64,000 nt of DNA from JANXUF01 sp043747685 (GCA_043747685.1 JAYTOR010000023.1:31371-95370); one strand, 5' to 3'; shown: positions 1-8,830, counted from the first letter of the stretch. Made by a program: numbers and translations. Notes: generated from the letters alone by a model not told the origin.

Positions 1-967
1 CGACCTCGTCGCGGCCCGAGAGGAACTCGGCGACCTTGGCGGCGTTCTGGTTGTGCCGCTCGACGCGCAGCGACAGCGTCTCGAGACCCTGGATGAACAG
101 AAAGCTGTTGAACGGTGTGGTGGCTGCACCGTAGTCACGAAGACCCTGGACGCGAGCCTTGAGGATGAAGGCTCCGTGTCCGAGGCCCGGCCAGAAAGGC
201 AGACCGTGGTAACTCGGGTCCGGCTCGTTGAAGTACGGGAAACGCTCGGCGTCGCCGAAGTCGAACGTGCCGGCATCGGTGATGATGCCGCCGATCGAGG
301 TGCCGTGACCGCCGATGAATTTCGTTGCCGAGTTGATGACGATGTCTGCACCCCATTCGATCGGGCGAAGCAGCCACGGCGAGGCGACGGTGTTGTCGAT
401 CACCAGCGGCACACCCGCCTCGTGCGCGACTTTGGAGACGCCTTCGAGGTCGAGGAAACTGTTCGCCGGGTTGGAAAGCGATTCGCCGAAGAACGCCTTG
501 GTGTTCGGGCGAACCGCTGCTCGCCAGGCGTCGAGATCGTCGATGTCGTCGATGAACGTCGTCTCGATACCGAGCTTCGGCAGCGAGTAGTGGAGCAGGT
601 TGTAGGTGCCGCCGTAGAGATGCGACGACGAGACGATGTGGCCACCGCCTTCAGCGAGCGTCAAAAACGTCAGCGTCTCGGCTGCCTGGCCTGATGCGGT
701 CGCCAAACTGCCGGGAATGCCGATTGCCGTGGTGCAACCGCCCTCGAGGGCGTTGACACGGGCCTCGAACACCGCCTGCGTCGGGTTCATGATGCGCGTG
801 TAGACGTTGCCGACCTCTGACAGGTTGAAGAGGTTGGCAGCGTGCTCAGAACTCTTGAACTGGAAGCTCGTCGTCTGGTAGATCGGTGTCGCCCTGGCAC
901 CGGTGGTCGGGTCCGGCTCGGAGCCGGCGTGGATCTGCTTGGTATCGAAACCCCAGTTGTCACTCAT
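1..967 (-). CDS. metY: O-acetylhomoserine sulfhydrylase, 3' end outside window
   Basis: PLP-dependent Cys/Met metabolism enzyme that makes homocysteine from O-acetylhomoserine and sulfide in the cytoplasm. My translation of the minus strand from the ATG at 967 begins MSDNWGFDTKQIHAG and keeps family landmarks: the YTRIMNPTQ segment, the substrate/PLP region SSHLYGGTYNLL, and the PLP lysine in INSATKFIGGHGT. About 322 codons are present; the family is usually near 430, so the C-terminus lies beyond base 1. The long IGG(I)ITDAG(T)F insertion after the lysine favours MetY over MetB/MetC. No Shine-Dalgarno sequence precedes the ATG, and the promoter proposed at 976-1004 would place transcription almost on the start codon, so a leaderless mRNA is likely. 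The second sulfur-amino-acid cluster at 7.4-10 kb is its functional partner. Confidence 0.93.
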   Translation of the reverse strand, partial: MSDNWGFDTKQIHAGSEPDPTTGARATPIYQTTSFQFKSSEHAANLFNLSEVGNVYTRIMNPTQAVFEARVNALEGGCTTAIGIPGSLATASGQAAETLTFLTLAEGGGHIVSSSHLYGGTYNLLHYSLPKLGIETTFIDDIDDLDAWRAAVRPNTKAFFGESLSNPANSFLDLEGVSKVAHEAGVPLVIDNTVASPWLLRPIEWGADIVINSATKFIGGHGTSIGGIITDAGTFDFGDAERFPYFNEPDPSYHGLPFWPGLGHGAFILKARVQGLRDYGAATTPFNSFLFIQGLETLSLRVERHNQNAAKVAEFLSGRDEV

Positions 968-975
968 GAGCAAGA

Positions 976-1004
976 AGGCTAGAGCCTAAATCCCGACCTT
1001 TCAA
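976..1004 (-). promoter_or_regulatory. candidate promoter of metY
   Basis: On the minus strand TTGAAA (999-1004) and TAGCCT (976-981) are separated by exactly 17 bases, matching a primary sigma -35/-10 pair of actinobacterial type (TTGNNN / TANNNT). The expected start point falls within a few bases of the ATG at 967, consistent with the lack of a ribosome binding site. Prediction from sequence only. Confidence 0.5.
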
Positions 1005-1041
1005 GTCGTATTTTCACTGAATCGTCGACCACGTTCGTCGG

Positions 1042-1590
1042 CTATGTATGTTCATTCGACGACTCGCCAGGCGCAGTCTTGATGTTCAGCGACGAATTGA
1101 TCGGAGCGCGAAGTGCGACGGTGGACTCCAAGGCCTCGACGAACCCGGACGTGCGCACCGCGCGCTCGCGACAGATGCGAGCAGCACGGACACGTTTCAC
1201 GAAGGCAATGACGGCGACGGTGGAAGTGATCGTGACGATGACCGCCAGCACCAGATATGCCCGTCGGGGCACATGATCGCCTGCGGCGAATACGTAGATG
1301 TCCGGCACGACGAACGCGACGAGAAATACTGCGAGCCACTTGAACGCAGTGCTGATCTGATTGTCGACGAGGGCGAGGACCGCCTTCGGAGTCGCGTATC
1401 CGTCAGCAACCGCCGAGGCGAGATCGATCACGAGGAAGACCCAGACGTTCACGCCGTATTCGCTCAGTCCGGCATGAACCGCTGCGGCGCGGATCAGCGT
1501 CCAGCCGATGGTGACTGCGAACCACAGCAGCGACAGTCGTCGCCGTCTCAATTGGTTCGGGGCCGCCTTCACCGCCTGAGTGGAACTCAT
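1042..1590 (-). CDS. hypothetical multi-spanning membrane protein
   Basis: Unrecognised protein of 182 residues if started at the ATG at 1590 (MSSTQAVKAA). Upstream in-frame starts at 1656 and 1749 would add a polar, low-complexity N-terminus without support, and none has a clear ribosome binding site. Four hydrophobic stretches fit membrane helices: LSLLWFAVTIGWTLIRAAA, VWVFLVIDLASAVA, WLAVFLVAFVVPDIYVFA, and YLVLAVIVTITSTVAVIAFV. An Arg-rich segment (KRVRAARICRER) follows the last helix and is probably cytoplasmic. It sits between metY and ilvC on the same strand, 172 bases downstream of ilvC. I assign no function. Confidence 0.6.
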   Translation of the reverse strand: MSSTQAVKAAPNQLRRRRLSLLWFAVTIGWTLIRAAAVHAGLSEYGVNVWVFLVIDLASAVADGYATPKAVLALVDNQISTAFKWLAVFLVAFVVPDIYVFAAGDHVPRRAYLVLAVIVTITSTVAVIAFVKRVRAARICRERAVRTSGFVEALESTVALRAPINSSLNIKTAPGESSNEHT

Positions 1591-1762
1591 ACTCAAGTAT
1601 TGCCCGTGACTCTCGTTGTTCAGCCGCGGCGCTTCAGCTGCGAGGTTGGGCGACATGCTATGTGATCCACTCGACGTCGGAGTGACCGAAACGACGAACG
1701 CCGGCGACCGAAGACCGAAGTGTGCGGTGCGGGCGCCGGCGTCAGCCACGAGCAGAATCGAG

Positions 1763-2791
1763 TCAGCCGCCCGAGGCGTCCGACACCTTCTGCTTGCCGG
1801 CGGAGATCCACGGCATCATTGCGCGAAGGTGAGCGCCGACCTCCTCGATCGGATGTGCTTTACCGGCGTCCTGCAATGCCTTGAAATTGGCCCTGCCTGA
1901 TTCCGACTCGGCAATCCACTCCTTGGCGAACTTGCCGGAGGTGATCTCCTTGAGAATCTTCTTCATCTCCAGCTTCGTCTTGGCGTTGACGATGCGCGGG
2001 CCACGGGTGACGTCGCCGTACTCAGCGGTGTCACTGATGCTGTAGCGCATGCCGGCGATGCCTTCCTCGTACATCAGGTCGACGATCAGCTTGACCTCGT
2101 GGAGGCATTCGAAATAGGCCATCTCCGGCTGGTATCCGGCCTCGGTGAGCGTCTCGAAACCGGCCTGCACGAGCGAGGTGATGCCACCACACAGTACGGC
2201 CTGCTCGCCGAAGAGGTCCGTCTCGGTCTCTTCCGTGAACGTCGTCTCGATGACGCCGGCGCGAGTGCCGCCGATGGCGTCCGCATAGGAGAGTGCGAGC
2301 GCCTTGGCCGATCCGCTGGCGTCCTGCTCGACGGCAATCAGTGCCGGCACGCCACCACCCTCGGTATAGGTACGGCGGACGAGGTGGCCAGGTCCCTTCG
2401 GAGCGATCATGATCACATCAACGGTCTTCGACGGACGGATGCGCTTGAAGCGGATGTTGAAACCGTGAGCGAAGGCCAACGCCTTGCCCTTGCGAAGGTT
2501 CGGCTTGATGAACTCGTCGTACGTCGCCTTCTGCTCGGTATCCGGCATCGTCATCATGATGACGTTGGCCCACTTGGCGGCCTCGGCGATGCCCATCACC
2601 TTGAGGCCCGCAGCCTCTGCCTTGACAGCGGACTTCGAGCCCGCACGCAGGCCGACAACCACCGGGACACCGGACTCCTTGAGGTTCAACGCATGTGCGT
2701 GCCCTTGGGAGCCATACCCGATGATGGCGACCTTGCGGCCACGGATGATTGACGGATCGGCGTCCGCTTCGTAATAGATATTGGCAGCCAT
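1763..2791 (-). CDS. ilvC: ketol-acid reductoisomerase (class I)
   Basis: Second enzyme of isoleucine/valine synthesis: NADPH- and Mg-dependent isomerisation and reduction of acetolactate or acetohydroxybutyrate. The 342-residue length is that of the short class I enzymes. The Rossmann loop GYGSQGHAHALNLKESG is near residue 25, followed by the cofactor-phosphate loop GLRAGSKS; metal/substrate residues lie in DLFGEQAVLCGG and in ECLHEVKLIVDLMYEEG. Its ATG at 2791 overlaps the TGA of ilvN as TGATG, so it is translationally coupled as the last gene of the ilvB-ilvN-ilvC operon. Expression should follow the attenuator upstream of ilvB. Confidence 0.98.
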   Translation of the reverse strand: MAANIYYEADADPSIIRGRKVAIIGYGSQGHAHALNLKESGVPVVVGLRAGSKSAVKAEAAGLKVMGIAEAAKWANVIMMTMPDTEQKATYDEFIKPNLRKGKALAFAHGFNIRFKRIRPSKTVDVIMIAPKGPGHLVRRTYTEGGGVPALIAVEQDASGSAKALALSYADAIGGTRAGVIETTFTEETETDLFGEQAVLCGGITSLVQAGFETLTEAGYQPEMAYFECLHEVKLIVDLMYEEGIAGMRYSISDTAEYGDVTRGPRIVNAKTKLEMKKILKEITSGKFAKEWIAESESGRANFKALQDAGKAHPIEEVGAHLRAMMPWISAGKQKVSDASGG

Positions 2792-3330
2792 CAGCTGACC
2801 TTTCCTCTCAACGGACGCACAGCGCGTCCACCTTCTCGTTCCAACTTGGGGAGCGCCACCCGCCCGGTGCGCTGTAGCTCAACAATGCCATGAGCACGGA
2901 TGAGATCTTCAAAATCGTCGAGCTTGTTGGGGTTGCCCTCCAAGCTGACGGTCAGTGCGTTGTTTCCAACGGCAAGGATCTTGCCTTCAAATATCTGGGT
3001 GAGTTCGACCACCTGTCGGCGTTGATCCGGTTCGGCTCTCACCGTAGCCAACAGGAGCTCGCGCTCGACGGATGTGCGCGGATCGAGTTCGGTTATCTTG
3101 ATCACGTCGATCAGTTTGAACAGCTGCTTGGTGATCTGTTCGAGGGAGGTCATCTCGATGTCGACGACGATCGTGATGCGGCTGAAGTTCTCGTCCTCTG
3201 TCGGAGCGACGGCGAGGCTGAAGATGTTGTAGGCACGCCTGGCGAACAGCGTGGCGACCCTGGCGAGGACCCCGGCGCGGTTCTGCACGAGCACGCTGAG
3301 GATGTGGTGATGCGACCGATCCGTACTCAT
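2791..3330 (-). CDS. ilvN: acetolactate synthase small (regulatory) subunit
   Basis: Regulatory subunit of acetohydroxyacid synthase, 179 residues. It binds valine through an N-terminal ACT domain (HHHILSVLVQNRAGVLARV, residues 7-25) and activates IlvB; a second ALS_ss_C domain follows (RELLLATVRAEPDQR onward). I place the start at the ATG at 3330, which overlaps the ilvB stop as ATGA; an open frame continues upstream inside ilvB but has no homology. The stop overlaps the ilvC start. Both overlaps indicate coupled translation of the three subunits/enzymes. Confidence 0.97.
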   Translation of the reverse strand: MSTDRSHHHILSVLVQNRAGVLARVATLFARRAYNIFSLAVAPTEDENFSRITIVVDIEMTSLEQITKQLFKLIDVIKITELDPRTSVERELLLATVRAEPDQRRQVVELTQIFEGKILAVGNNALTVSLEGNPNKLDDFEDLIRAHGIVELQRTGRVALPKLEREGGRAVRPLRGKVS

Positions 3331-5075
3331 TGCAGGAACTTCTTGTTCGCCATCTGCGAATCCGGCAGCAGCAGGTCGTCGTTGGCGGCACCGGCCGGCA
3401 CCATCGGGAAGACCTTCTCGCGTGCATCGACGCGGAAGTCGATGATCACCGGTCGGTCGTCGATGGAGTTGGCCTTCTCGATCGCCGGGAGCACTTCTTC
3501 CGGCGAATCGACGCGGATCCCGATACAGCCCATCGCCTCTGCCCACTTGACGAAGTCGGGGACCTCCGGAGAGAGATAGACCTCGCTGTAGCGCTCCTCG
3601 TAGAACATCTCCTGCCACTGACGGACCATGCCGAGGTAGCTGTTGTTCAAGATCGCAATTTTCACGGGGATGCGCTCGAGCGCGGCGGTGACCAGCTCCT
3701 GAGCGGTCATCTGAAAACAGCCGTCCCCGTCGATAGCCCACACGGTGGCTTCGGGGCGTCCGACTTTGGCACCGATGGCCGCCGGCACACTGAAACCCAT
3801 CGTGCCGAGGCCGCCGGAGTTCACCCAGGTGTACGGCTTCTCGAAGCGCCAATACTGACTCGACCACATCTGGTGCTGGCCGACGCCGCTGACGAGGATG
3901 GTGTCCTCGGGAGCGTTGTCACGCAGCATTTCGAGGCAGAACTGCGGCTTGAGGGCATCACCTGGCAGGCTCGGCTCATAGGTATACGGGAACTGTTCGC
4001 GCCAACCGGAGATGCGGCTCTTCCATGCGGAGATGTCGGCTTGCAACTCACCTGCTGCCATCAATGCGCGGATTTCCTTGGTGATCTCTTCGATGACCTG
4101 CTTGCAGTCCCCGACGATCGGGATGTCGGGCTTGCGCACCTTGCCCTGCTCTGCGGGGTCGATGTCGACGTGGATGACCTTGGCTTCCGGGGCGAACGTC
4201 GACACCTTGCCGGTGATGCGGTCGTCGAATCGGGCGCCGAGGGTGATCAGCAGATCGCTGCGCTGCAATGCCGTCGTCGCCGTGGCGTTGCCGTGCATGC
4301 CGGGCATGCCGAGGCACAGCGGATGGCTGTCGGGGAACGCGCCGCGGGCCATCAGCGTCGTGACGACGTGGATGTTGGTCAACTCAGCGAGCTCCTTCAA
4401 CGCTGCTGCGGCGCGTGCCTTGAGGATCCCGCCACCGACATACAGCACGGGGCGCTCGCTCGTCATGATCAGCTTGGCGGCCTCACGGATCATTCGCGGG
4501 TGTCCCTTGACGTTCGGCCTGTAGCCGGGCAGCGAGTCACGGACTTCCTGGTCGGTCGGCCAGTACCACTCCATACTGCTGGTCAACACGTCCTTGGGGA
4601 CGTCCAGTAGCACGGGACCGGGGCGGCCCGTGGTGGCGATGTGGAACGCCTGGCGCACGGCCATCGGCACATCGTCTGCGGTCATGATCAGTTCGTTGTG
4701 CTTGGTGACGCTCCGGGTGATGCCCAGCGTGTCGCACTCCTGGAAGGCATCGGTGCCGATGGCGAATGTGGCCACCTGGCCGGTGATGACGACCATCGGG
4801 ATGGAGTCCAGGTAGGCGTCGCACAACGGCGTCACCATGTTGGTGGCTGCCGGGCCCGACGTCACCATGGCGACACCTGGACGGCCGGTGACATGGGCGT
4901 ATCCCTCAGCCATGTGGCCAGCACCCTGTTCGTGCCGTACGAGGATGTGACGGATCGTGGAATCGAGCAAGGGGTCGTACGCCGGCAGGATGCAGCCACC
5001 GGGGAGGCCGAATATGACCTCCACGTTCTCCATCTCCAAACTCTTGATCAGGGCCTGCGCCCCGGTGATCTTCAT
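3327..5075 (-). CDS. ilvB: acetolactate synthase large (catalytic) subunit
   Basis: ThDP-dependent catalytic subunit of acetohydroxyacid synthase, about 582 residues, condensing two pyruvates or pyruvate and 2-ketobutyrate. Visible are the N-terminal ThDP domain with VEVIFGLPGGCILPAYD and the catalytic glutamate in LVRHEQGAGHMAEGYA. The FAD/middle domain follows, and the C-terminal ThDP-Mg motif runs from GDGCFQM to LNNSYLGMVRQWQ. The start at 5075 (MKITGAQALIK) has GGAG a few bases upstream. The frame stays open further upstream, through the leader region, but that part is not IlvB-like. First structural gene of the operon, controlled by the leader at 5170-5320. Confidence 0.97.
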   Translation of the reverse strand: MKITGAQALIKSLEMENVEVIFGLPGGCILPAYDPLLDSTIRHILVRHEQGAGHMAEGYAHVTGRPGVAMVTSGPAATNMVTPLCDAYLDSIPMVVITGQVATFAIGTDAFQECDTLGITRSVTKHNELIMTADDVPMAVRQAFHIATTGRPGPVLLDVPKDVLTSSMEWYWPTDQEVRDSLPGYRPNVKGHPRMIREAAKLIMTSERPVLYVGGGILKARAAAALKELAELTNIHVVTTLMARGAFPDSHPLCLGMPGMHGNATATTALQRSDLLITLGARFDDRITGKVSTFAPEAKVIHVDIDPAEQGKVRKPDIPIVGDCKQVIEEITKEIRALMAAGELQADISAWKSRISGWREQFPYTYEPSLPGDALKPQFCLEMLRDNAPEDTILVSGVGQHQMWSSQYWRFEKPYTWVNSGGLGTMGFSVPAAIGAKVGRPEATVWAIDGDGCFQMTAQELVTAALERIPVKIAILNNSYLGMVRQWQEMFYEERYSEVYLSPEVPDFVKWAEAMGCIGIRVDSPEEVLPAIEKANSIDDRPVIIDFRVDAREKVFPMVPAGAANDDLLLPDSQMANKKFLQ

Positions 5076-5169
5076 GTCGTCTCCGTCTTCATCATTTCGT
5101 TCCGACCCTTCAGGGATCCCGTATGGCAGTGCAGTCGAGCGCAGAAAGCAGGTGCCGAAACATGTGCCG

Positions 5170-5237
5170 AAAAAGCAATCGACCTCCCAAATTGGGAGGT
5201 CGAGAAGTAGGTACACGGCGTGGAGCCGGGTACCTAC
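5170..5237 (-). promoter_or_regulatory. candidate ilvBNC attenuator (leader hairpins and terminator)
   Basis: Two inverted repeats lie between the leader-peptide ORF and ilvB. The terminator-like one has perfect 11-base arms at 5180-5190 and 5192-5202 (CGACCTCCCAA on the transcribed strand). Five bases after its base comes TTTTT (5170-5174). The upstream one has 8-base arms GTAGGTAC (5207-5214 and 5230-5237 on the plus strand), and one arm covers the leader stop codon at 5234-5236. This layout fits ribosome-mediated attenuation, known for the ilvB leader of corynebacteria. I could not identify a clear antiterminator pairing for the 5' arm of the terminator, so the switching mechanism is inferred. 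Confidence 0.6.
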
Positions 5238-5320
5238 GTGAGTACTACGAGAATTTGCGGCAAAGTCTGCAACACGGTCACCGATTGTGCCAGACGCAAA
5301 CGCTGCCGACAACCCCTCAT
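5234..5320 (-). CDS. ilvB leader peptide
   Basis: A 28-codon ORF from the ATG at 5320 to TAG at 5234-5236 ends PQILVVLT: five consecutive Ile, Leu, Val, Val, Leu codons directly before the hairpins of the ilvBNC leader, with additional Leu/Val codons before that. This is the expected composition for a peptide sensing charged tRNAs of all three branched-chain amino acids. An in-frame ATG at 5329 or a GTG within the ORF could also serve as start; the ribosome binding site is weak (GCGAG). It begins 20 bases after the stop of the SGNH hydrolase, so its promoter would lie inside that gene. Confidence 0.6.
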   Translation of the reverse strand: MRGCRQRLRLAQSVTVLQTLPQILVVLT

Positions 5321-5339
5321 CGCAATCATCTCGCGCTGC

Positions 5340-6110
5340 TCAGCACACAGTCCGCACCAGGTCGCTACCAGGTGGGCATGCTGCAAACGGCTTGGCGACG
5401 CGCTGCTCGGCGACGAAGGACGGAATCCAGCGACTCGTCGCTGCAAACAGCGTGTCCAAATTGTCCTTGATGAAGTCGATCACCGCCGTCGACCCGGCGG
5501 GAGTCAGATGAATGCCATCGGTTGCCACCCAGTCTGTTCGCGTCGCAGAATATGTCGCCCAATCGGCGAGCACGAGGATGTCCGGATACTGCTGAGCTTT
5601 GGCGAGGAGAATCTTGTTGTTGTCTTTGTAGGTATTCGCATCAGACGCAAACGTCGGCCCGACGTAGGTGACGTCGGCATTGCGCATCGTCAGCCACATC
5701 ACCCGCATGACGCCCTCGGAACGCGCCTGGGCGATCACTGCGTCGACTCCGGCCGAAAAGGTCGGCCCGCCGTCGTCATAACCGCCCATGATCACGAGCA
5801 CCGACCCGAGCTGACCTGAGAGTCGTTGCATCGTTTCGATGTCGTTGTCCGGCGCGAAACCCTCACGGCCTTTGCAGGACGCGCCCATGGTGCGCCGGCA
5901 GGACTCGGCGTCGAAGACGTAGTTGTACGCACCGATCGTCCCCCATGTGTTGTTCCAGCGCACGCCGGCCAGCGTCGAGTCGCCGATCAGACTGACGTGT
6001 TTGGCTGTCGGATCCGTTCCGCCGGTGATCACCGTGTCGGCGTGCGCCGAACCAACGGCGAAGCACACGGAAACAACCAACGCTGTTGCCATCCCCACGC
6101 CGAATTTCAT
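5340..6110 (-). CDS. secreted SGNH/GDSL-type hydrolase
   Basis: Probable exported esterase/lipase-type hydrolase of 256 residues. Started at the ATG at 6110 it opens with a signal peptide (MKFGVGMATALVVSVCFA, cleavage likely after SAHA). The SGNH blocks are visible: block I serine in SLIGDSTLAG, and the C-terminal Asp-His pair in TDGIHLTPAGS. GGGG five bases upstream supports 6110; a GTG five codons earlier is the alternative. The C-terminus holds several cysteines (FAACPPG, RTVC) and CRRTMGASC mid-protein, compatible with extracellular disulfides. Substrate unknown. Its stop is 20 bases from the leader ORF of ilvB. Confidence 0.75.
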   Translation of the reverse strand: MKFGVGMATALVVSVCFAVGSAHADTVITGGTDPTAKHVSLIGDSTLAGVRWNNTWGTIGAYNYVFDAESCRRTMGASCKGREGFAPDNDIETMQRLSGQLGSVLVIMGGYDDGGPTFSAGVDAVIAQARSEGVMRVMWLTMRNADVTYVGPTFASDANTYKDNNKILLAKAQQYPDILVLADWATYSATRTDWVATDGIHLTPAGSTAVIDFIKDNLDTLFAATSRWIPSFVAEQRVAKPFAACPPGSDLVRTVC

Positions 6111-6212
6111 CCAGACCCCGTTCACCAGCAGTCGCCGTCACCCGACCGCGTCATCCGCCACATACTGTCAGTGGCGGAACCGACGCGCAACGCCGCCATC
6201 CCACTCCAGATT

Positions 6213-7229
6213 TCAGGGGAAGGCGAATTCGGGAAGTGCGTCGCGAATCATCTGGTGGCAGTCGGCGAGGCCCATTTCGTGTTTCGGCGAGAGCACGCCG
6301 GGGACGTAGATACCCCCCTCGAGGTTTCGCTGCACGGATTCGACGATCAGCACGTCCTCATCGGCGATCTCTTCCGACGCCTTGATGATCTCGTCGACAT
6401 CGAGCGCATCCGTTGTGAAGAAGTAGTCCATGATCAACTCTGTCGAGCGAATACCACGGGGCAGCCACCGCTCGGTGCACATGCCGCCGGGGAAGACGTT
6501 GATCGAGAAGTTCGGCCAGGTATAGGTGTAGATGCCCTCGGTCAGGGCACCCTCCTTCGGCGGTGCCATCTGCACGTTCCAGCGTTTGTCCTCGGTGCGA
6601 ATGAGCGTCGGCGCCAAGGCGTTGACGTCGCGAGCGAGGCCGGGATGCACCAGCGGGACGTGATAGTTCTCGAGGAAGTTGTCGCCGTACGTCTTCCAGT
6701 TGGCGTTCATCGGGTGGCTGTAACGGCCGTGGAACCTGTACTCGTCGAACAGATGCGGTTCGCACCAGTGCGGGAACTCGCCGAGCCACTCCATCAGTGG
6801 CGGCGTGTCGGGCGACATGCAGACGAAGACGAAGTGGCGCCACGTCTCGACGCGAACGCTCGTCAGCCCGAGGGTCGTCTTGTCGACCTCGCAGCCGAAG
6901 TCACGCGCCTTCAACAATGAGCCGTCGGCATTGAACGCCCATCCGTGGTAACGGCATACGAGGTTCGCCTGGCATCCATCGCCCGGATGGAACAGCGGAC
7001 CGGCACGGTGCGGACAGACGTTGTGGAACGCCCGCAGTTCACCGTCCCTGCCGCGCTGCACGAAGATCGACCAGCCGGCGACATCCTCGGTGAAATAGTC
7101 GCCGGCATCGTCGACCTGGTGGGCGTAGCCGACCATGATCCATGACGGCTGGAAGATCGCCTCGCGCTCGCGCTGGTAGACCTGCGGGTCGAGGTACCAG
7201 GGGACCGAAAGGGGGCGGGCGAGTTCCAT
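6213..7229 (-). CDS. Rieske non-heme iron oxygenase, large subunit
   Basis: Ring-hydroxylating-oxygenase type alpha subunit, 338 residues from the ATG at 7229 (MELARPLSVP). The Rieske [2Fe-2S] ligands are CPHRAGPLFH (C-x-H) and CRYHGW (C-x2-H), residues about 70-95. The catalytic-domain mononuclear iron motif follows in DNFLENYHVPLVHPG. The family demethylates or hydroxylates aromatic rings, choline/betaine-like compounds and others; the substrate cannot be read here and no reductase or small subunit is adjacent. Longer upstream starts add only low-complexity residues. Divergent from cbs with about 155 bases between. Confidence 0.88.
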   Translation of the reverse strand: MELARPLSVPWYLDPQVYQREREAIFQPSWIMVGYAHQVDDAGDYFTEDVAGWSIFVQRGRDGELRAFHNVCPHRAGPLFHPGDGCQANLVCRYHGWAFNADGSLLKARDFGCEVDKTTLGLTSVRVETWRHFVFVCMSPDTPPLMEWLGEFPHWCEPHLFDEYRFHGRYSHPMNANWKTYGDNFLENYHVPLVHPGLARDVNALAPTLIRTEDKRWNVQMAPPKEGALTEGIYTYTWPNFSINVFPGGMCTERWLPRGIRSTELIMDYFFTTDALDVDEIIKASEEIADEDVLIVESVQRNLEGGIYVPGVLSPKHEMGLADCHQMIRDALPEFAFP

Positions 7230-7384
7230 CGGGCCCCATCGTAAGGCAGGCCCCGCAGCGCCAGCAGGCACTTGCTGCGAACGAAGATTCCGTACGTCTG
7301 CCCGGTGGCGGCAATCACTTTCGGTCGATCGTGCCCTGATCGACGACGGATTCCGTCGGGCCGCTTCGTCCGGCCAGGAGTAGC

Positions 7385-8830
7385 GTGGCGAAGATGAGAG
7401 AGCCAGTCGCATTTCCGTGGGACACAGCCGATCGCGACGAGCGCCTGGCCGGGACCGAGATCTATGAATCGCCGGTTCATCTGATCGGCAACACACCGCT
7501 CGTCAAGCTCGGGCGGCTGGCAGCGGAGGCCGGCATGCCGTGCCCACTGGTGATCAAGTGGGAGGTCACCAATCCGGGCGGCTCGTCGAAGGACCGGCCG
7601 GCATTGGAGATGATCCTCGCTGCAGAACGCTCAGGCGAACTACGGCCTGGCGGCACGATCGTCGAGCCGACCTCCGGCAATACCGGTGTCGGGCTCGCCA
7701 TCGTCGCTGCCCATCGCGGCTACAAATGCGTCTTCGTCACGACGACCAAGGTCGCCCCGGAGAAGATCGACCTGCTGAGGGCGTACGGTGCAGAGGTCGT
7801 GGTGTGCGATGTCGCCGTTCCGCCGGAGGATCCCGACAGCTACTACTCGACGGCCGAGCGGTTGGTGAAGGAGATTCCCGGTGCGTACCGGCCGAATCAG
7901 TACGCCAACCCGAACAACCCGCTCTCGCACCAGAAGACGACGGGCCCGGAGATCTGGCGACAGACGGCCGGCCGCGTCACCCATTTCGTCGCCGGTGCCG
8001 GCACCTGCGGGACGATCACCGGGGCCGCTCGATTCCTCAAGTCGAAAAATCCTGACATCAAGATCATCGCCGCCGATCCGGACGCTTCGGTGTACTCCGG
8101 TGGTTCCGGCAGGCCGTACTTGATCGAGGGTGTTGGCGAGGACTTCTTCCCGGCTGCCTGGGATCCGAGCGTGCTCGACGAGATCATCGCCTGCTCCGAC
8201 GAGGAGGCCTACCTGATGGCACGTCGCGTGGCTGCGACCGAGGCGGTGCTGCTCGGTTCGTCCGGCGGTCTGGCGATCGCCGGGGCGTTGAAGTTGAAAG
8301 ATCGGCTGACGGCGCACGACCTCGTTGTCGTATTGATCCCCGACTCCGGCCGCGGATATCTGTCACGTGTCTACAACGACGAGTGGATGGCGAACTATGG
8401 GTTCGTGCGTGAGTGTGACGAATGCGTCGCTGCGATCCTCGATACCCGCGCAGAAGGCTTGCCGCCATTGCTCTACGTCAACCCGGACGACACCGTCCGC
8501 CAGGCCATCGACGTGATGCGCCGCAACGGTGTCTCGCAGTTGCCGGTTTGCAAGAACACCCCGCCGTTCGCCGTCGCCGAGGTGTCCGGCTCGGTGAGCG
8601 AACTGGCGTTGATGAACGCTGTGTTCCACGATTCGGCGATCATGGATACGCCCGTGGGGGCGGTGATGGGACCGAAGTTGCCGACGATCGGGATCGGCCA
8701 GAAGTTGTCGAAAGCCGTCGAGATGCTCGATCATGCTCCTGCGGTGCTGGTGCTCTCGGGCGGTCGTCCGCTGTCGGTCCTCAGCCGCACAGATGTCCTG
8801 AGTTATCTGGAGGTTGCAGCACATGGGTGA
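7385..8830 (+). CDS. cbs: cystathionine beta-synthase
   Basis: PLP enzyme joining serine (or an activated serine) and homocysteine to cystathionine, first step of reverse transsulfuration; 481 residues. The catalytic core has the PLP lysine in GGSSKDRPA and the phosphate-binding loop EPTSGNTGVGLA; a C-terminal pair of CBS domains starts near residue 355 (LLYVNPDDTVRQAIDVM) and may bind adenosyl ligands. No heme-binding N-terminal extension is seen. GTG at 7385 follows AGGAG closely; ATG at 7394 is the alternative. Its 3' end overlaps the next gene by 8 bases, so both are one unit. Confidence 0.93.
   Translation: MAKMREPVAFPWDTADRDERLAGTEIYESPVHLIGNTPLVKLGRLAAEAGMPCPLVIKWEVTNPGGSSKDRPALEMILAAERSGELRPGGTIVEPTSGNTGVGLAIVAAHRGYKCVFVTTTKVAPEKIDLLRAYGAEVVVCDVAVPPEDPDSYYSTAERLVKEIPGAYRPNQYANPNNPLSHQKTTGPEIWRQTAGRVTHFVAGAGTCGTITGAARFLKSKNPDIKIIAADPDASVYSGGSGRPYLIEGVGEDFFPAAWDPSVLDEIIACSDEEAYLMARRVAATEAVLLGSSGGLAIAGALKLKDRLTAHDLVVVLIPDSGRGYLSRVYNDEWMANYGFVRECDECVAAILDTRAEGLPPLLYVNPDDTVRQAIDVMRRNGVSQLPVCKNTPPFAVAEVSGSVSELALMNAVFHDSAIMDTPVGAVMGPKLPTIGIGQKLSKAVEMLDHAPAVLVLSGGRPLSVLSRTDVLSYLEVAAHG

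Noticed and set aside
3330..4610. Long open frame antisense to ilvB
   Set aside because: Runs in antisense codon phase to a well-supported gene; composition is that of a GC-rich shadow frame (His/Arg/Asp rich) with no motif.
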